From Nocardioides hwasunensis (GTDB lineage Bacteria; Actinomycetota; Actinomycetes; Propionibacteriales; Nocardioidaceae): DNA of 64,000 bases. Below the pieces are notes generated by a model that saw only the letters and a list, made by a program, of their open reading frames with translations, did no database searches and had not been told where the DNA came from. The position numbers were made by a program, and so were the translations under genes. The DNA lies in contig NZ_JACXYY010000004.1 in assembly GCF_014779665.1 (NCBI RefSeq), positions 481,419-545,418 on the forward strand, written 5' to 3'. This document shows, in pieces, positions 35,500 to 43,778 of this stretch (its first letter is position 1; each line of letters starts with the position of its first letter).

Positions 35500-36897
35500 T
35501 CAGGACGGGGTGGAGAGCAGCCGGACCAGGTCCGTGACGCGACTGCCCGGGCGCGGCTCGAGAACGGTGCCGGCCACCTGCGCTGCCACGGGACGGCCGA
35601 GTCGCGGCACGACGTAGGCGTCGAACTTGGCGACCAGCTGCTCACGGGTCAGGGGGGCGCGGCTGTCGCCGGCCGGGACGTCGACCTGGCGGGTGTGGGT
35701 GGTCCCGTCGTCGAGGGTCAGCGTGACGCGGGTCGCGGTGAACTCGGGATAGCGCGCCTCGAGGTCGTCCGCGCGCCTCATCCGCACCCGGTCGGCCAGG
35801 GACAGGACGGCCGGGTCGTTGATCCGGTCAGCGGCGTACTGGGCGCCGGACACCTCGCGGTCGACGAGGGCAGCACCCACGACATAGGGGAGGCTCAGCG
35901 TGCAGGCCACGGTGGTGGGGTCGGGGCCGACACCACGGTCGACGAGCAGCATGGCGATGTCGTAGGTCTCGACGTCGACCTCGCGGACCCGGGTCGGGTC
36001 GAGGTCGTGCTCGATCGCGAGCTCGAGCGCTGCCTGTCCGGCTCCGTGGGTGTGGCGGCAGCCGGCGAACCGCTTCTGGTGGACGTCGAGGATGGTCCAC
36101 TCATCGATGAGCGCGACGTTGTCGACCTCACCCCCGGTGAGTGCGGCGACGAGCCCGCGCGGGTGCTCGACCACCTCGCGCCAGCCGGTGAGGCCGGCCG
36201 CGGCGTGCAGGGCGCCTTCCACGCCGGCACGGGCCAGCTGTCCGGCGAAGGCGGGCTTGGCCGACGGTCCGGCGAAGATGGACTCGATGAGCACCGCTGG
36301 CGCGAAGAACGCGGTCGCGCCCACGGCGTCGGCGATCCCCGTGGCGTCGAGTCCGAGCAGCTTCGCGCACCCCGCGGCCGCGCCGAAAGCCGCGGCGGTC
36401 GGGAACCACCCGGCCTGCGTGGCCTGCGGATGGGCCGCTCGCCCGATGCGGTTGGCGACCTCGTAGGCCGCGACGGTCGCGGTCAGCAAGTCGGCGAGGC
36501 CGGCCTGTTGCTGCTCGGCGACCGCGAACAGCGCCGGCAGGGTGTGCGACGGGTGGAAACCGCCAAAACGGTAGCCGTCCTGGTGCTCGAAGATGTCTGC
36601 CGCGGCCCCGGTGGCGTACGCCGCGTCGACGACCGAGGTGCGCCAGTCCCGGCCGAGCACGGTGGCCTGTGGCGCCGACCCACGACTCCGCACCAGCTCG
36701 GCGATGACGCCGGCCTCCGGTGTGCCGGACCCACCGACGGACGCGCCGAGGAAGTCCAGCACCAGAGCGGAGGCCTTCGCGACCACCTCGGCGGGCAGGT
36801 CCTCGAAGCGCAGTCCGGCGGTGAGCCCGGCGAGCGCCGCGGTCGGGGGAACGGCGGCGGGAGGGGCGCCCGGAGACGCGTCGACGGGTGTGGTCAC
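35500..36897 (-). CDS. MmgE/PrpD family protein (copy B)
   Basis: This 465-residue paralog of the protein at 23750 is clearly diverged. It has LVLDFLGASVGG, ATGAAADIFEHQDGYR in place of the HSLDYDD motif and HQKRFAGCRHTHGAGQAALE, the PrpD-like K-x-x-x-C-R-H segment. The substitution in the HSLDYDD region suggests a different substrate or reaction from copy A. GTG at 36897 overlaps the ABC ATPase stop (GTGA). Two MmgE/PrpD proteins in one operon could catalyse successive dehydration and hydration or decarboxylation steps. Confidence 0.83.
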   Translation of the reverse strand: MTTPVDASPGAPPAAVPPTAALAGLTAGLRFEDLPAEVVAKASALVLDFLGASVGGSGTPEAGVIAELVRSRGSAPQATVLGRDWRTSVVDAAYATGAAADIFEHQDGYRFGGFHPSHTLPALFAVAEQQQAGLADLLTATVAAYEVANRIGRAAHPQATQAGWFPTAAAFGAAAGCAKLLGLDATGIADAVGATAFFAPAVLIESIFAGPSAKPAFAGQLARAGVEGALHAAAGLTGWREVVEHPRGLVAALTGGEVDNVALIDEWTILDVHQKRFAGCRHTHGAGQAALELAIEHDLDPTRVREVDVETYDIAMLLVDRGVGPDPTTVACTLSLPYVVGAALVDREVSGAQYAADRINDPAVLSLADRVRMRRADDLEARYPEFTATRVTLTLDDGTTHTRQVDVPAGDSRAPLTREQLVAKFDAYVVPRLGRPVAAQVAGTVLEPRPGSRVTDLVRLLSTPS

Positions 36898-37724
36898 TCG
36901 TGGCCGCCGAGCTGCTCGCGCAACCGCTCGACGCTCTCGCCGAACCCTGCGTCGTTCTGCACCAGGAGGTCACGCGGGCGGGCGAACTCGACGTCGACGA
37001 CGTCCTTGACCCGGCCCGGACGTGAGGACAGCAGGACCACACGGTCGGCGAGGAACACGGCCTCGGAGATCGAGTGCGTCACCAGGACGATCGTCTTGCC
37101 GGTCTCGAGCCAGAGCTCCTGCAGCAACAGGTTCATCTGGTCGCGGGTCATGGCGTCGAGGGCACCGAACGGCTCGTCCATCAGCAGGATGGACGGCTCG
37201 TGGATCAGCGCCCGGGCGATCGCGACGCGCTGCTGCATCCCGCCGGAGAGCTGCTTGGGGTAGTGGTCGAGGAAGTCCTCGAGGCCCACGGCGCGGGCCA
37301 GCTCGACGGCACGCTCCTTGCGCTCGGCGCGGGACACGCCCTTGGTCTCCAGCGGCAGCGCGATGTTGCGCCACACCTTGCGCCACGGCAGCAGGTTCGG
37401 CGCCTGGAAGACGAAGCCCAGCGAGTCGAGAGCGTCGTGCGACGGCTTGCTGTCGCCCTCGGCGAACAGCTTGCGCTCGCCGATCGAGATGCTGCCCTCG
37501 GTCGGGGTGACCAGGCCGGCCAGCATCCGCAGCAGCGTGGTCTTGCCACACCCCGACGGGCCCAGCAGGACCACGAACTCACCGGGCTTGACCTCGAGGT
37601 CGGTCGGTGTGAGCGCGCGCACGGGCCCGGCCGCGGCGGCGTACTCCTTGCCGACACCGCGGATCGAGATCGCCGCGCCCGAGCCGCCCTGGCGGGGCGC
37701 GGGTCCGGTGGTGGCGTCGCTCAT
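36894..37724 (-). CDS. ABC transporter ATP-binding protein (SsuB/TauB-like)
   Basis: This 276-residue ATPase has Walker A LLGPSGCGKTTLLRML, signature LSGGMQQRVAIARAL, Walker B ILLMDEPFGALD and switch His in VLVTHSISEAVFLAD, typical of the nitrate/sulfonate/taurine importer family. GGGAG lies 8 bases before the ATG at 37724. Its partners, permease and binding protein, are at 41056 and 39972, separated from it by two enzyme genes. The transporter is thus interleaved with the pathway it feeds. Confidence 0.92.
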   Translation of the reverse strand: MSDATTGPAPRQGGSGAAISIRGVGKEYAAAAGPVRALTPTDLEVKPGEFVVLLGPSGCGKTTLLRMLAGLVTPTEGSISIGERKLFAEGDSKPSHDALDSLGFVFQAPNLLPWRKVWRNIALPLETKGVSRAERKERAVELARAVGLEDFLDHYPKQLSGGMQQRVAIARALIHEPSILLMDEPFGALDAMTRDQMNLLLQELWLETGKTIVLVTHSISEAVFLADRVVLLSSRPGRVKDVVDVEFARPRDLLVQNDAGFGESVERLREQLGGHE

Positions 37725-37755
37725 CGTGGTCTCCCTGGGGGGTTGGGTCGCGGCG

Positions 37756-38529
37756 TCAGTCGACATACGCGTGCCGGGCCAGCTCGTCCCACGCGCCACC
37801 GGGCCCGGGGTCGCGGTAGGTGGTCGTGGTCGCCGCGTCGGAGCGGATGAAGGACATCGTCCCTCCGCGGGAGTAGAGCGGCCCGTGGAAGACGTCGGGC
37901 GAGCGGAAGAAGTAGGAGCCCTCGCGCATCACGCCACGCGAGCCCATCAGGACGTCGCCGTAGATCTTGAACGACTCCTCGTAGACCGGGTGCGACTCCT
38001 CCTGCTCAGAGCGCCAGCCGGGCATCATTGCTGCGAGGTAGATGAAGGCGCGGTCGTCGCGGCGCAGCATCTTGAGCATCGCGCCCGGGTCCAGCTGCAC
38101 CTCTCCGCTCCAGGTGGCGGGCTCCCACTTCAGTGACTCGGTGCGGGTCACCGTCAACCCACCGCCGTCGCCGTCGGCGTCCTCCGAGAAGGCCGGAGGC
38201 CCCCAGAAGCCGCAGTACAGCACCAGGCCGCGCACACCCGGCTGGATCTCCAGGCGGGTGCCCGCGTCGACGTGCAGGTAGTAGTTCACGTCGACGGGCG
38301 TGCCGTTGACCGTCCCTCCACCGCCGATCACGTAGAGGTCGGCCTCCGCTGCGAGCACGCCGACCTGCCGGTCGACGATCCGCTGCACGGCGGTCTCGGC
38401 GCCGTCGGCCGCATCCCTGCTCAGCAAGCGCTTGCGACCGCCGCCGGCCAGGCCGAACTCGCCCTCGCCTGGCTGCAGCCACGGCAGCTCGCTGGTGTCG
38501 ATGAAGTCAACATCAGGTCGTTCCCACAT
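37756..38529 (-). CDS. Double-cupin protein (DUF4437/ChrR-like)
   Basis: This 257-residue protein has two cupin-like halves. The second carries likely metal ligands in HPVYEESFKIYGDV and SPDVFHGPLYSRGG (His, Glu, Glu, His). It resembles the DUF4437 cupin group of unknown reaction. It overlaps the FAD oxidoreductase stop by one base (TGATG). In this setting it may be a dioxygenase, isomerase or lyase of a ring-derived intermediate; nothing in the sequence decides between them. Confidence 0.6.
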   Translation of the reverse strand: MWERPDVDFIDTSELPWLQPGEGEFGLAGGGRKRLLSRDAADGAETAVQRIVDRQVGVLAAEADLYVIGGGGTVNGTPVDVNYYLHVDAGTRLEIQPGVRGLVLYCGFWGPPAFSEDADGDGGGLTVTRTESLKWEPATWSGEVQLDPGAMLKMLRRDDRAFIYLAAMMPGWRSEQEESHPVYEESFKIYGDVLMGSRGVMREGSYFFRSPDVFHGPLYSRGGTMSFIRSDAATTTTYRDPGPGGAWDELARHAYVD

Positions 38530-39971
38530 CAGGTGGTTCCCTTCTCGACCCCGGCGACGCGTCGGGCGATCAGTCGCCCGAAGGACAGCGCAGGGGTCAC
38601 GCTCATGCCGCTGACGAAGGACTTGCCCGACAGCGTGCTGCCGCCGAGCACCTCCCCAGCGGCGTACAGGTTGGACAGCGGACCACGCGCCCCGACGACT
38701 CGCAGCTGGTCGTCGACGACCAGCCCGGCAGGGCTCTTGAGCGTGGTCCCGTGGTTGCGCACCGCGTAGTAGGGCGGCTGGGCGATCGGCAACGGCAGGT
38801 GGGTACGACCCCAAGCGTCCGCACCGGACTCGACGCCGGAGTTATAGGCCGCCACCGTCGCGGCGAGCCCGTCGGGGTCGATGCCGGCGAGGTCCGCGAG
38901 ACCCTCGACGGTGTCGGCCGTGCAGAACGAGGGGTGGTCCTCGAACATCTCGACGAGGTGGTCCTCGTCGTAGGACGGCAGCAGCGGCGGGGCCTTGACC
39001 CGGGCCGCCTGGTCGTAGACGACCCAGAACTCGAGACCGGGCTGGTCGAGCAGGGCGGTCTCGCGCACGTCGACGCTGGCGGAGTCCTCCGCCACGAACC
39101 GCTGGCCCCGACGGTTGACATGGATCTCCCACGGCTGGCGCGACTGCGGCGTCAGCTGCGGGAAGTCGTCGAGGGGAATGGTCGTGGACTCGCTGTCACG
39201 CAGGAGCACACCTCCGTACGTCGGCAGGAACAGGTCGCCGCCACGCGTCGAGGCACCGACGGCCAGGGCCGCGCTGATCCCCGAGCCGGTGGAGGTGGGC
39301 GCACCGGGACCGACCAACGGAGCCCCCTCGGTCAGCTCAGGGAAGAGCGTCGCGTTGCCGGCGTAGCCACCGGTCGTCAGCAGCACGTGGTCGGCGCGGA
39401 CCTCGCGTCGCCGTCCGGCCGCATCCACGACGGCGATGCCGGCGACGCGGTCGGCTCCGTCGACCAACAGCTCGGTCATGGTGGTGCTGAGGTGTGCCGT
39501 GAGCGCACCGACGTCCCGCGCCTGGTCGAACCGGGGCACCAGCACCTCCAGCACGGAACGTCCACCGCGACGGCCCCAGTAGGTCCGCGGGAGGGAGTAG
39601 GGCTCGTGGAAGTACAGAATCGCCGGTGCGTCCGGGTCCATGTCGAATCCCGCTGACATCAGCCAGTCGATGGTGACCGGGGCGTGGTCGACCGCGAGCC
39701 GCACCAGCTTCGGGTCGGCGGTCTGCTTGCTGATCCGCATCACGTCGTCGAAGTGCAGGTCGGGGTTGTCCTCGATGCCGCGGGAACGCTGAAGCTCGGT
39801 GCCACCCGCCGACATCTGTGCCCACGATCGCCACAACGTGCCGCCGACCTGGTCGGCCTGCTCGACGACCGTGACCGTCAGGCCCCTCGCTGCCGCCTCC
39901 ACGGCGGCAGCGAGGCCGGCGGTGCCGGCACCGACGACGAGCAGGTCGACCGTGCTCTCTGCGGTGACCAC
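38529..39971 (-). CDS. FAD-dependent oxidoreductase, fumarate reductase/ketosteroid dehydrogenase type
   Basis: This 480-residue flavoprotein has the dinucleotide-binding N-terminus LLVVGAGTAGLAAAVEAAARG, GGTLWRSWAQMSAGG and the family segment LLTTGGYAGN. The C-terminal FAD clamp is LYAAGEVLGGSTLSG, as in the FAD-binding 2 family (fumarate and urocanate reductases, tricarballylate dehydrogenase, ketosteroid dehydrogenase). It inserts or removes a C=C bond next to a carbonyl or carboxylate. A GTG start directly abuts the binding-protein stop with no gap. Direction of the reaction is unknown. Confidence 0.85.
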   Translation of the reverse strand: MVTAESTVDLLVVGAGTAGLAAAVEAAARGLTVTVVEQADQVGGTLWRSWAQMSAGGTELQRSRGIEDNPDLHFDDVMRISKQTADPKLVRLAVDHAPVTIDWLMSAGFDMDPDAPAILYFHEPYSLPRTYWGRRGGRSVLEVLVPRFDQARDVGALTAHLSTTMTELLVDGADRVAGIAVVDAAGRRREVRADHVLLTTGGYAGNATLFPELTEGAPLVGPGAPTSTGSGISAALAVGASTRGGDLFLPTYGGVLLRDSESTTIPLDDFPQLTPQSRQPWEIHVNRRGQRFVAEDSASVDVRETALLDQPGLEFWVVYDQAARVKAPPLLPSYDEDHLVEMFEDHPSFCTADTVEGLADLAGIDPDGLAATVAAYNSGVESGADAWGRTHLPLPIAQPPYYAVRNHGTTLKSPAGLVVDDQLRVVGARGPLSNLYAAGEVLGGSTLSGKSFVSGMSVTPALSFGRLIARRVAGVEKGTT

Positions 39972-41018
39972 TCAGATCGCGTCCACGAACTCGCTGGTGA
40001 CGAAGTCGGAGACCGGGCGGTTCTTGTCCTTCATGATCCCGGACTTGCGCATCAGCTCGACGCCGGACTCCCAGGCGTCCATGTCGATGCTGAGGTAACC
40101 ACCACTGGCCGGCTTGCAGATCACCGGCTGGGCCTCGATCTTCAGCTTGGCGAGCTCCTCGTCCTGCACCTCGACCTTGTTGTAGGCGGCCATCGCGCTG
40201 ATGACCTTGTCGAGGTTGGCGGGGTCCTCGACGAACTCGTAGCCCTTGCGCGAGGCCCGCAGGAAGCCGGTGATCGCCTCGGCCTGCGGACCGACGTCCT
40301 CGGTCTTGACGAGGTAGGAGTCGCCGGGCATCTTCGCGAACTCGTCGGTGTTCAGGTAGTTCAGCTCGATGCCGCGCTGCTTGAAGGCAGCCTCCGAGCC
40401 GAGATAGGTGATGAAGCCGTCGACCTCGCCGCGGTTGAGGAACTCCAGGGAGCCGACGTCGGCACCGGTGACGACCTTCCTGACCTTCGTCGGGTCGAGG
40501 CCCTGCGCCACCGACATGGCGTCGAGCAGCAGCTCGGTCGTGCCGCCCTTGGAGATGACGCCGATCGTCTTGCCCTGCCACTCCTCGGGGGTCGTCAGCG
40601 GGTTGGCCGGGTCGGACGCGAGGCTGTACTGGGACTTGTGGTCGCCCTGCCCGACGGTGATGATCTGCGCGTTGCCGTCGGCGATCAGCGGACACGTGAT
40701 GACGGACGCCGCCTTGCCGAAGAGGCCCTGCCCGGCCGCGACCTGCGAGATGGAGGCGGCCGTGCCGCTGCCACCCACCACGTCGATCCGCAGGCCCTCC
40801 TCGGCGAAGTAGCCCTCCTGGATCCCGACGTAGATGTCGGCGTAGTTGAGGATGTGCTGGAACGGCGTGACGAAGACGGCGTCCGTGGCGTTCGGTCCGG
40901 CGGACGACTGGTCGGCGCTGTTGTTGCCGGTCGACGGCGCGCAGCCCATGAGGAAGGTGCCGCTGGCCGAGGTGACGGCCACGAGGCCGGTGGCGCGGAG
41001 GAAGGAACGACGATCCAT
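39972..41018 (-). CDS. ABC importer substrate-binding lipoprotein (NMT1/SsuA-like), Tat signal
   Basis: This 348-residue protein starts DRRSFLRATG, a twin-arginine motif, followed by a hydrophobic stretch and the lipobox FLMGC. It is thus probably exported folded and lipid-anchored. The mature part (YADIYVGIQEGYFAEEGLRI, GKTIGVISKGGTTELLLDA) matches the NMT1/THI5/SsuA class, which binds pyrimidine precursors, riboflavin, sulfonates and similar small molecules. AAGGAG lies 8 bases before the ATG. It presumably captures the operon's growth substrate. Confidence 0.9.
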   Translation of the reverse strand: MDRRSFLRATGLVAVTSASGTFLMGCAPSTGNNSADQSSAGPNATDAVFVTPFQHILNYADIYVGIQEGYFAEEGLRIDVVGGSGTAASISQVAAGQGLFGKAASVITCPLIADGNAQIITVGQGDHKSQYSLASDPANPLTTPEEWQGKTIGVISKGGTTELLLDAMSVAQGLDPTKVRKVVTGADVGSLEFLNRGEVDGFITYLGSEAAFKQRGIELNYLNTDEFAKMPGDSYLVKTEDVGPQAEAITGFLRASRKGYEFVEDPANLDKVISAMAAYNKVEVQDEELAKLKIEAQPVICKPASGGYLSIDMDAWESGVELMRKSGIMKDKNRPVSDFVTSEFVDAI

Positions 41019-41055
41019 CGGTGGAGCTCCTTGGTTTCGGGAGGAGGGATGAGTC

Positions 41056-41913
41056 TCAGAGGGAGGTGGCACGCCCCGACGACTCGTGCCACGGGATGGC
41101 GAAGCGCCTGATGGCGGCGACGACGGCGTACAGCAGGAAGCCGAGGACGGTCATCACGATGACCACGGCGAAGAGCTGGTCGGTGCGCAGCGAGGCGAGC
41201 ATGACCGTGGCGAGGGCACCGAGCCCGTCGTCACCACCGAGGTACTCACCGACGATGGCACCCGTGATCGCGAAGACGATGCCGAGCTCGATGCCCGTGA
41301 GGATGGCGGGCATGGCAGACGGGACGTCGAGCGAGAGGACGCGCTTCCACCAGGGAGCCTGGATGACGCGCATCAGGTCCCGGTGGCCCGGCTCGACGGA
41401 GCGGATGCCGAGGATCGTGTTCTGCATCATCACGAAGAAGCTGATGATCGCGGCCATGAAGATCTTCGGCTCCAGACCGAAGCCGAACCAGAGCAGCAGG
41501 ATCGGCACGATCGCGACCTTGGGCACGACCTGGGTCGCGACGAGGAACGGCGAGAGGATCCGCTCCAGCAGGCGGACCTTGCCGAGCAGGATGCCGAGCC
41601 CGATGCCGACGACGGCAGCGATCGAGAATCCGACGATCGTCTCGTAAAGGGTCACGTAGGTGGCCTCGTAGAGCATCGACTGACCCATGAGGTCGACCAG
41701 GGTGGCGCCGACCTGCTCGGGCGGGGGAACGACCAGCTCGCTCACCTCGAAGACGACGGTGTAGGCCTTCCAGGCTCCCAGGAACGCAGCGAGCAGGAGC
41801 GGCGTGGTGACCCAGAGCAACCACGCGGGGCCATCGCCGCGGCCCGGCTTGGTGCGGGCGCGTGAGGCGCTCTCGCTCGTCGGTGCCTTGGACGTGTCGG
41901 CCAGTGTCGCCAT
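41056..41913 (-). CDS. ABC importer permease (SsuC/TauC-like)
   Basis: This 285-residue protein has an N-terminal hydrophilic tail, six hydrophobic segments and the EAA-loop region VIQAPWWKRVLSLDVPSAMPAILTGIELGI, usual for nitrate/sulfonate/taurine-type permeases. GGAGG lies before the ATG at 41913. It is the first gene of the leftward block, about 70 bases after a good promoter. It forms the channel for the binding protein at 39972 and the ATPase at 36894. Confidence 0.92.
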   Translation of the reverse strand: MATLADTSKAPTSESASRARTKPGRGDGPAWLLWVTTPLLLAAFLGAWKAYTVVFEVSELVVPPPEQVGATLVDLMGQSMLYEATYVTLYETIVGFSIAAVVGIGLGILLGKVRLLERILSPFLVATQVVPKVAIVPILLLWFGFGLEPKIFMAAIISFFVMMQNTILGIRSVEPGHRDLMRVIQAPWWKRVLSLDVPSAMPAILTGIELGIVFAITGAIVGEYLGGDDGLGALATVMLASLRTDQLFAVVIVMTVLGFLLYAVVAAIRRFAIPWHESSGRATSL

Positions 41914-41978
41914 GCGGGGCCTCCCAGGGAGTGGATCCGGGCTGTAACGGTCAGCGGAACGCCGTACCGGATACAGGT

Positions 41979-42008
41979 ACCGTAGAAGTGATCCAGCACA
42001 CGGGTCAA
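41979..42008 (-). promoter_or_regulatory. Putative promoter of the 18-gene catabolic operon
   Basis: On the minus strand TTGACC (42003-42008) and TACGGT (41979-41984) are separated by 18 bases. The -10 region is overlapped by inverted GGTAC/GTACC pieces (about 41963-41983), and GTAACG is repeated at about 41944, 42035 and 42047. These are possible IclR contact sites. No other promoter of similar quality was seen in 41914-42150. Confidence 0.45.
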
Positions 42009-42150
42009 GAGGTGTCGCCAAACTCCTCGTAGTCGTAACGCGGCCGTAACGAGGCGCGGAACAGCGAGTCGAGCGCGGTGGATCCACGGGTCACCCGGGC
42101 GCGGCGAGGGGCTGCGAGCACGGCCATCGGACCAGCCGGTCGGGGAACGC

Positions 42151-42963
42151 TCAGCTGGCGGCGGGTCGGTGACCGAGACGACGCGACACGGTGGCAGCCG
42201 TCTCCACGAGGAGTGTCCCGAACTCTTCGACCTTGTCCGGGCTGAACCGGCCCACCGGACCGCAGACCGACATAGCACCGTAGACGCCACCCGTGGCGTC
42301 GTAGATGGGCGCGGCTACCGAGCCCGCGTCGACCTGGCGCTCGCCGCGGCTGACGGCGTAGCCACGACGACGGATCGCTGCCAGCTGCTCCTCGAGCTCC
42401 TCGCGGCTGATGACCGAGCGGCCCCCGGCCAGGGCACGGTCGAGGTAGTCGTCGAGCTCCTCGCGCCGCAGGGCGGACAGGATCGCCTTCGACGACCCAC
42501 CGATGTGCAGTGGGAAGAGCTGGCCGAGCGGCACCGCCATCCGGATCTCGCGGGGCGAGAGGACCTGCGAGAGATACATCCTCTGGTGGGAGTAGCGCGC
42601 AGACAGGGTGACGGTCTCACCGGTCCGCGAGACCAGGTCCTCCATGTAGGGCTGGGCGATGCTCGGCACCTCGAGGCGGGCGATCGCCGCGAGGCCGACA
42701 CTCACCGCGCCGGGGCCGAGGCGGTAGCGCCGCGTGCGCTCGTCGACCGTGAAGAAGCCGCTCGCAACCAGCGTGCGGACCACGCGATGGATGACGGTCT
42801 TGCTGTAGCCCAGGCTGCGGGCGAGCTCGGAGACGCCGACATCGGGCTCGTCGGACTCCGCGACCGCGAAGATCACCTGGAGCGCGCGACTGATGCCGCT
42901 GCTCGTCTCCACCTCGTCGCCCCTGCCGGCGCCGTCGGCGGGCGCGAAGGCCCCACCGGGCAT
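42151..42963 (-). CDS. IclR family transcriptional regulator
   Basis: This regulator of about 270 residues has an N-terminal winged HTH (VSELARSLGYSKTVIHRVVRTLVASGFF, about residues 43-70). The IclR effector domain (about 95-265) has MAVPLGQLFPLHIGGSSKAILSA and VSRGERQVDAGSVAAPI. It lies at the head of the catabolic block in the same direction and very likely controls it in response to a pathway metabolite. ATG at 42963 has GGGGAG 7 bases before it. A GTG at 42987 with TAGACT 7 bases upstream could be a leaderless start. Confidence 0.9.
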   Translation of the reverse strand: MPGGAFAPADGAGRGDEVETSSGISRALQVIFAVAESDEPDVGVSELARSLGYSKTVIHRVVRTLVASGFFTVDERTRRYRLGPGAVSVGLAAIARLEVPSIAQPYMEDLVSRTGETVTLSARYSHQRMYLSQVLSPREIRMAVPLGQLFPLHIGGSSKAILSALRREELDDYLDRALAGGRSVISREELEEQLAAIRRRGYAVSRGERQVDAGSVAAPIYDATGGVYGAMSVCGPVGRFSPDKVEEFGTLLVETAATVSRRLGHRPAAS

Positions 42964-42994
42964 CCCTGCACTCCCCACGTCAGCCACGCGCGAG

Positions 42995-43000
42995 AGTCTA
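42995..43000 (-). promoter_or_regulatory. Putative -10 element of the IclR gene
   Basis: TAGACT on the minus strand fits TANNNT. It would start transcription at or near 42987, giving either a leaderless GTG start or a 24-base leader to the ATG at 42963. Confidence 0.4.
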
Positions 43001-43079
43001 GGGGAACTCCGACCGACCACCCCCTCGCAGGACGGCCGCCACCAGGCGCGACGGCGCGGACGTGCTAGAACTCCCGGCC

Positions 43080-43754
43080 ATGGACACGAGCACCGTGCGC
43101 AGGGCCCTGGTCGTCGGAGGGGCGGGAGGGATCGGAGCTGCGTGCGCAGAACGCCTGCGCGCCGACGAGTACGACATCGTGGTGCTCGACCGTGCCCTCG
43201 GCCACGACGCAGCCGACCCCCTGTCGGTGGCGGACGCCCTGTCCGACGTCGACACCTTGCACGTGGTGGTCCACGCAGCCGGGTCCGTCGGGAGCGGCGG
43301 CATTGCCGAGCTGAACCTCACCGAGTGGCGGCGTGTGCTGGACGACAACCTGACCTCGGCCGCGGTGGTGGCGCAACACGCGTTGCCGCTGATGTCGGAC
43401 GGCGGATCGATGGTGCTCTTCAGCTCCGTCAACGGGCGGCACGGAGGCAACGAGCTCTCGGGCCCGGCCTACGCCGCCGCCAAGGCCGGACTGATCGGCC
43501 TCACCCGTCACCTGGCCAAGCACGAGGCTCGTCGTCGCGTCCGGGTGAACTGCGTGGCACCAGGCCCGGTCGACACCCCCATGCTCGACCGGCTGTCGAC
43601 CGACGAGCTCAACGCGTTGGTCGAGAGCATGCCCCTCGGCCACCTCACCGCCCCCTCAGAGATCGCTGGCACCGTCGCGTGGCTCTGCTCCCCCGCCGCC
43701 GCCTCGGTCACCGGGACCGTCATCGACCTCAACGGCGGGCTCTGGATGGGCTGA
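43080..43754 (+). CDS. Short-chain dehydrogenase/reductase
   Basis: This 224-residue classical SDR has the nucleotide loop GGAGGIGAACAERL near the N-terminus (GG instead of TG), VVVHAAGSVG (NNAG-like), the catalytic Ser in LFSSVNG, YAAAK and the C-terminal SVTGTVIDLNGGLWMG. It oxidises or reduces a hydroxyl or keto group with NAD(P)H. It is divergent from the IclR gene and convergent with the zinc alcohol dehydrogenase, so it may belong to the same regulon. The ATG at 43080 is six codons inside an open GTG frame. Confidence 0.87.
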   Translation: MDTSTVRRALVVGGAGGIGAACAERLRADEYDIVVLDRALGHDAADPLSVADALSDVDTLHVVVHAAGSVGSGGIAELNLTEWRRVLDDNLTSAAVVAQHALPLMSDGGSMVLFSSVNGRHGGNELSGPAYAAAKAGLIGLTRHLAKHEARRRVRVNCVAPGPVDTPMLDRLSTDELNALVESMPLGHLTAPSEIAGTVAWLCSPAAASVTGTVIDLNGGLWMG

Positions 43755-43778
43755 CCCGCCAGGTTTCCGCGGTGCGGC

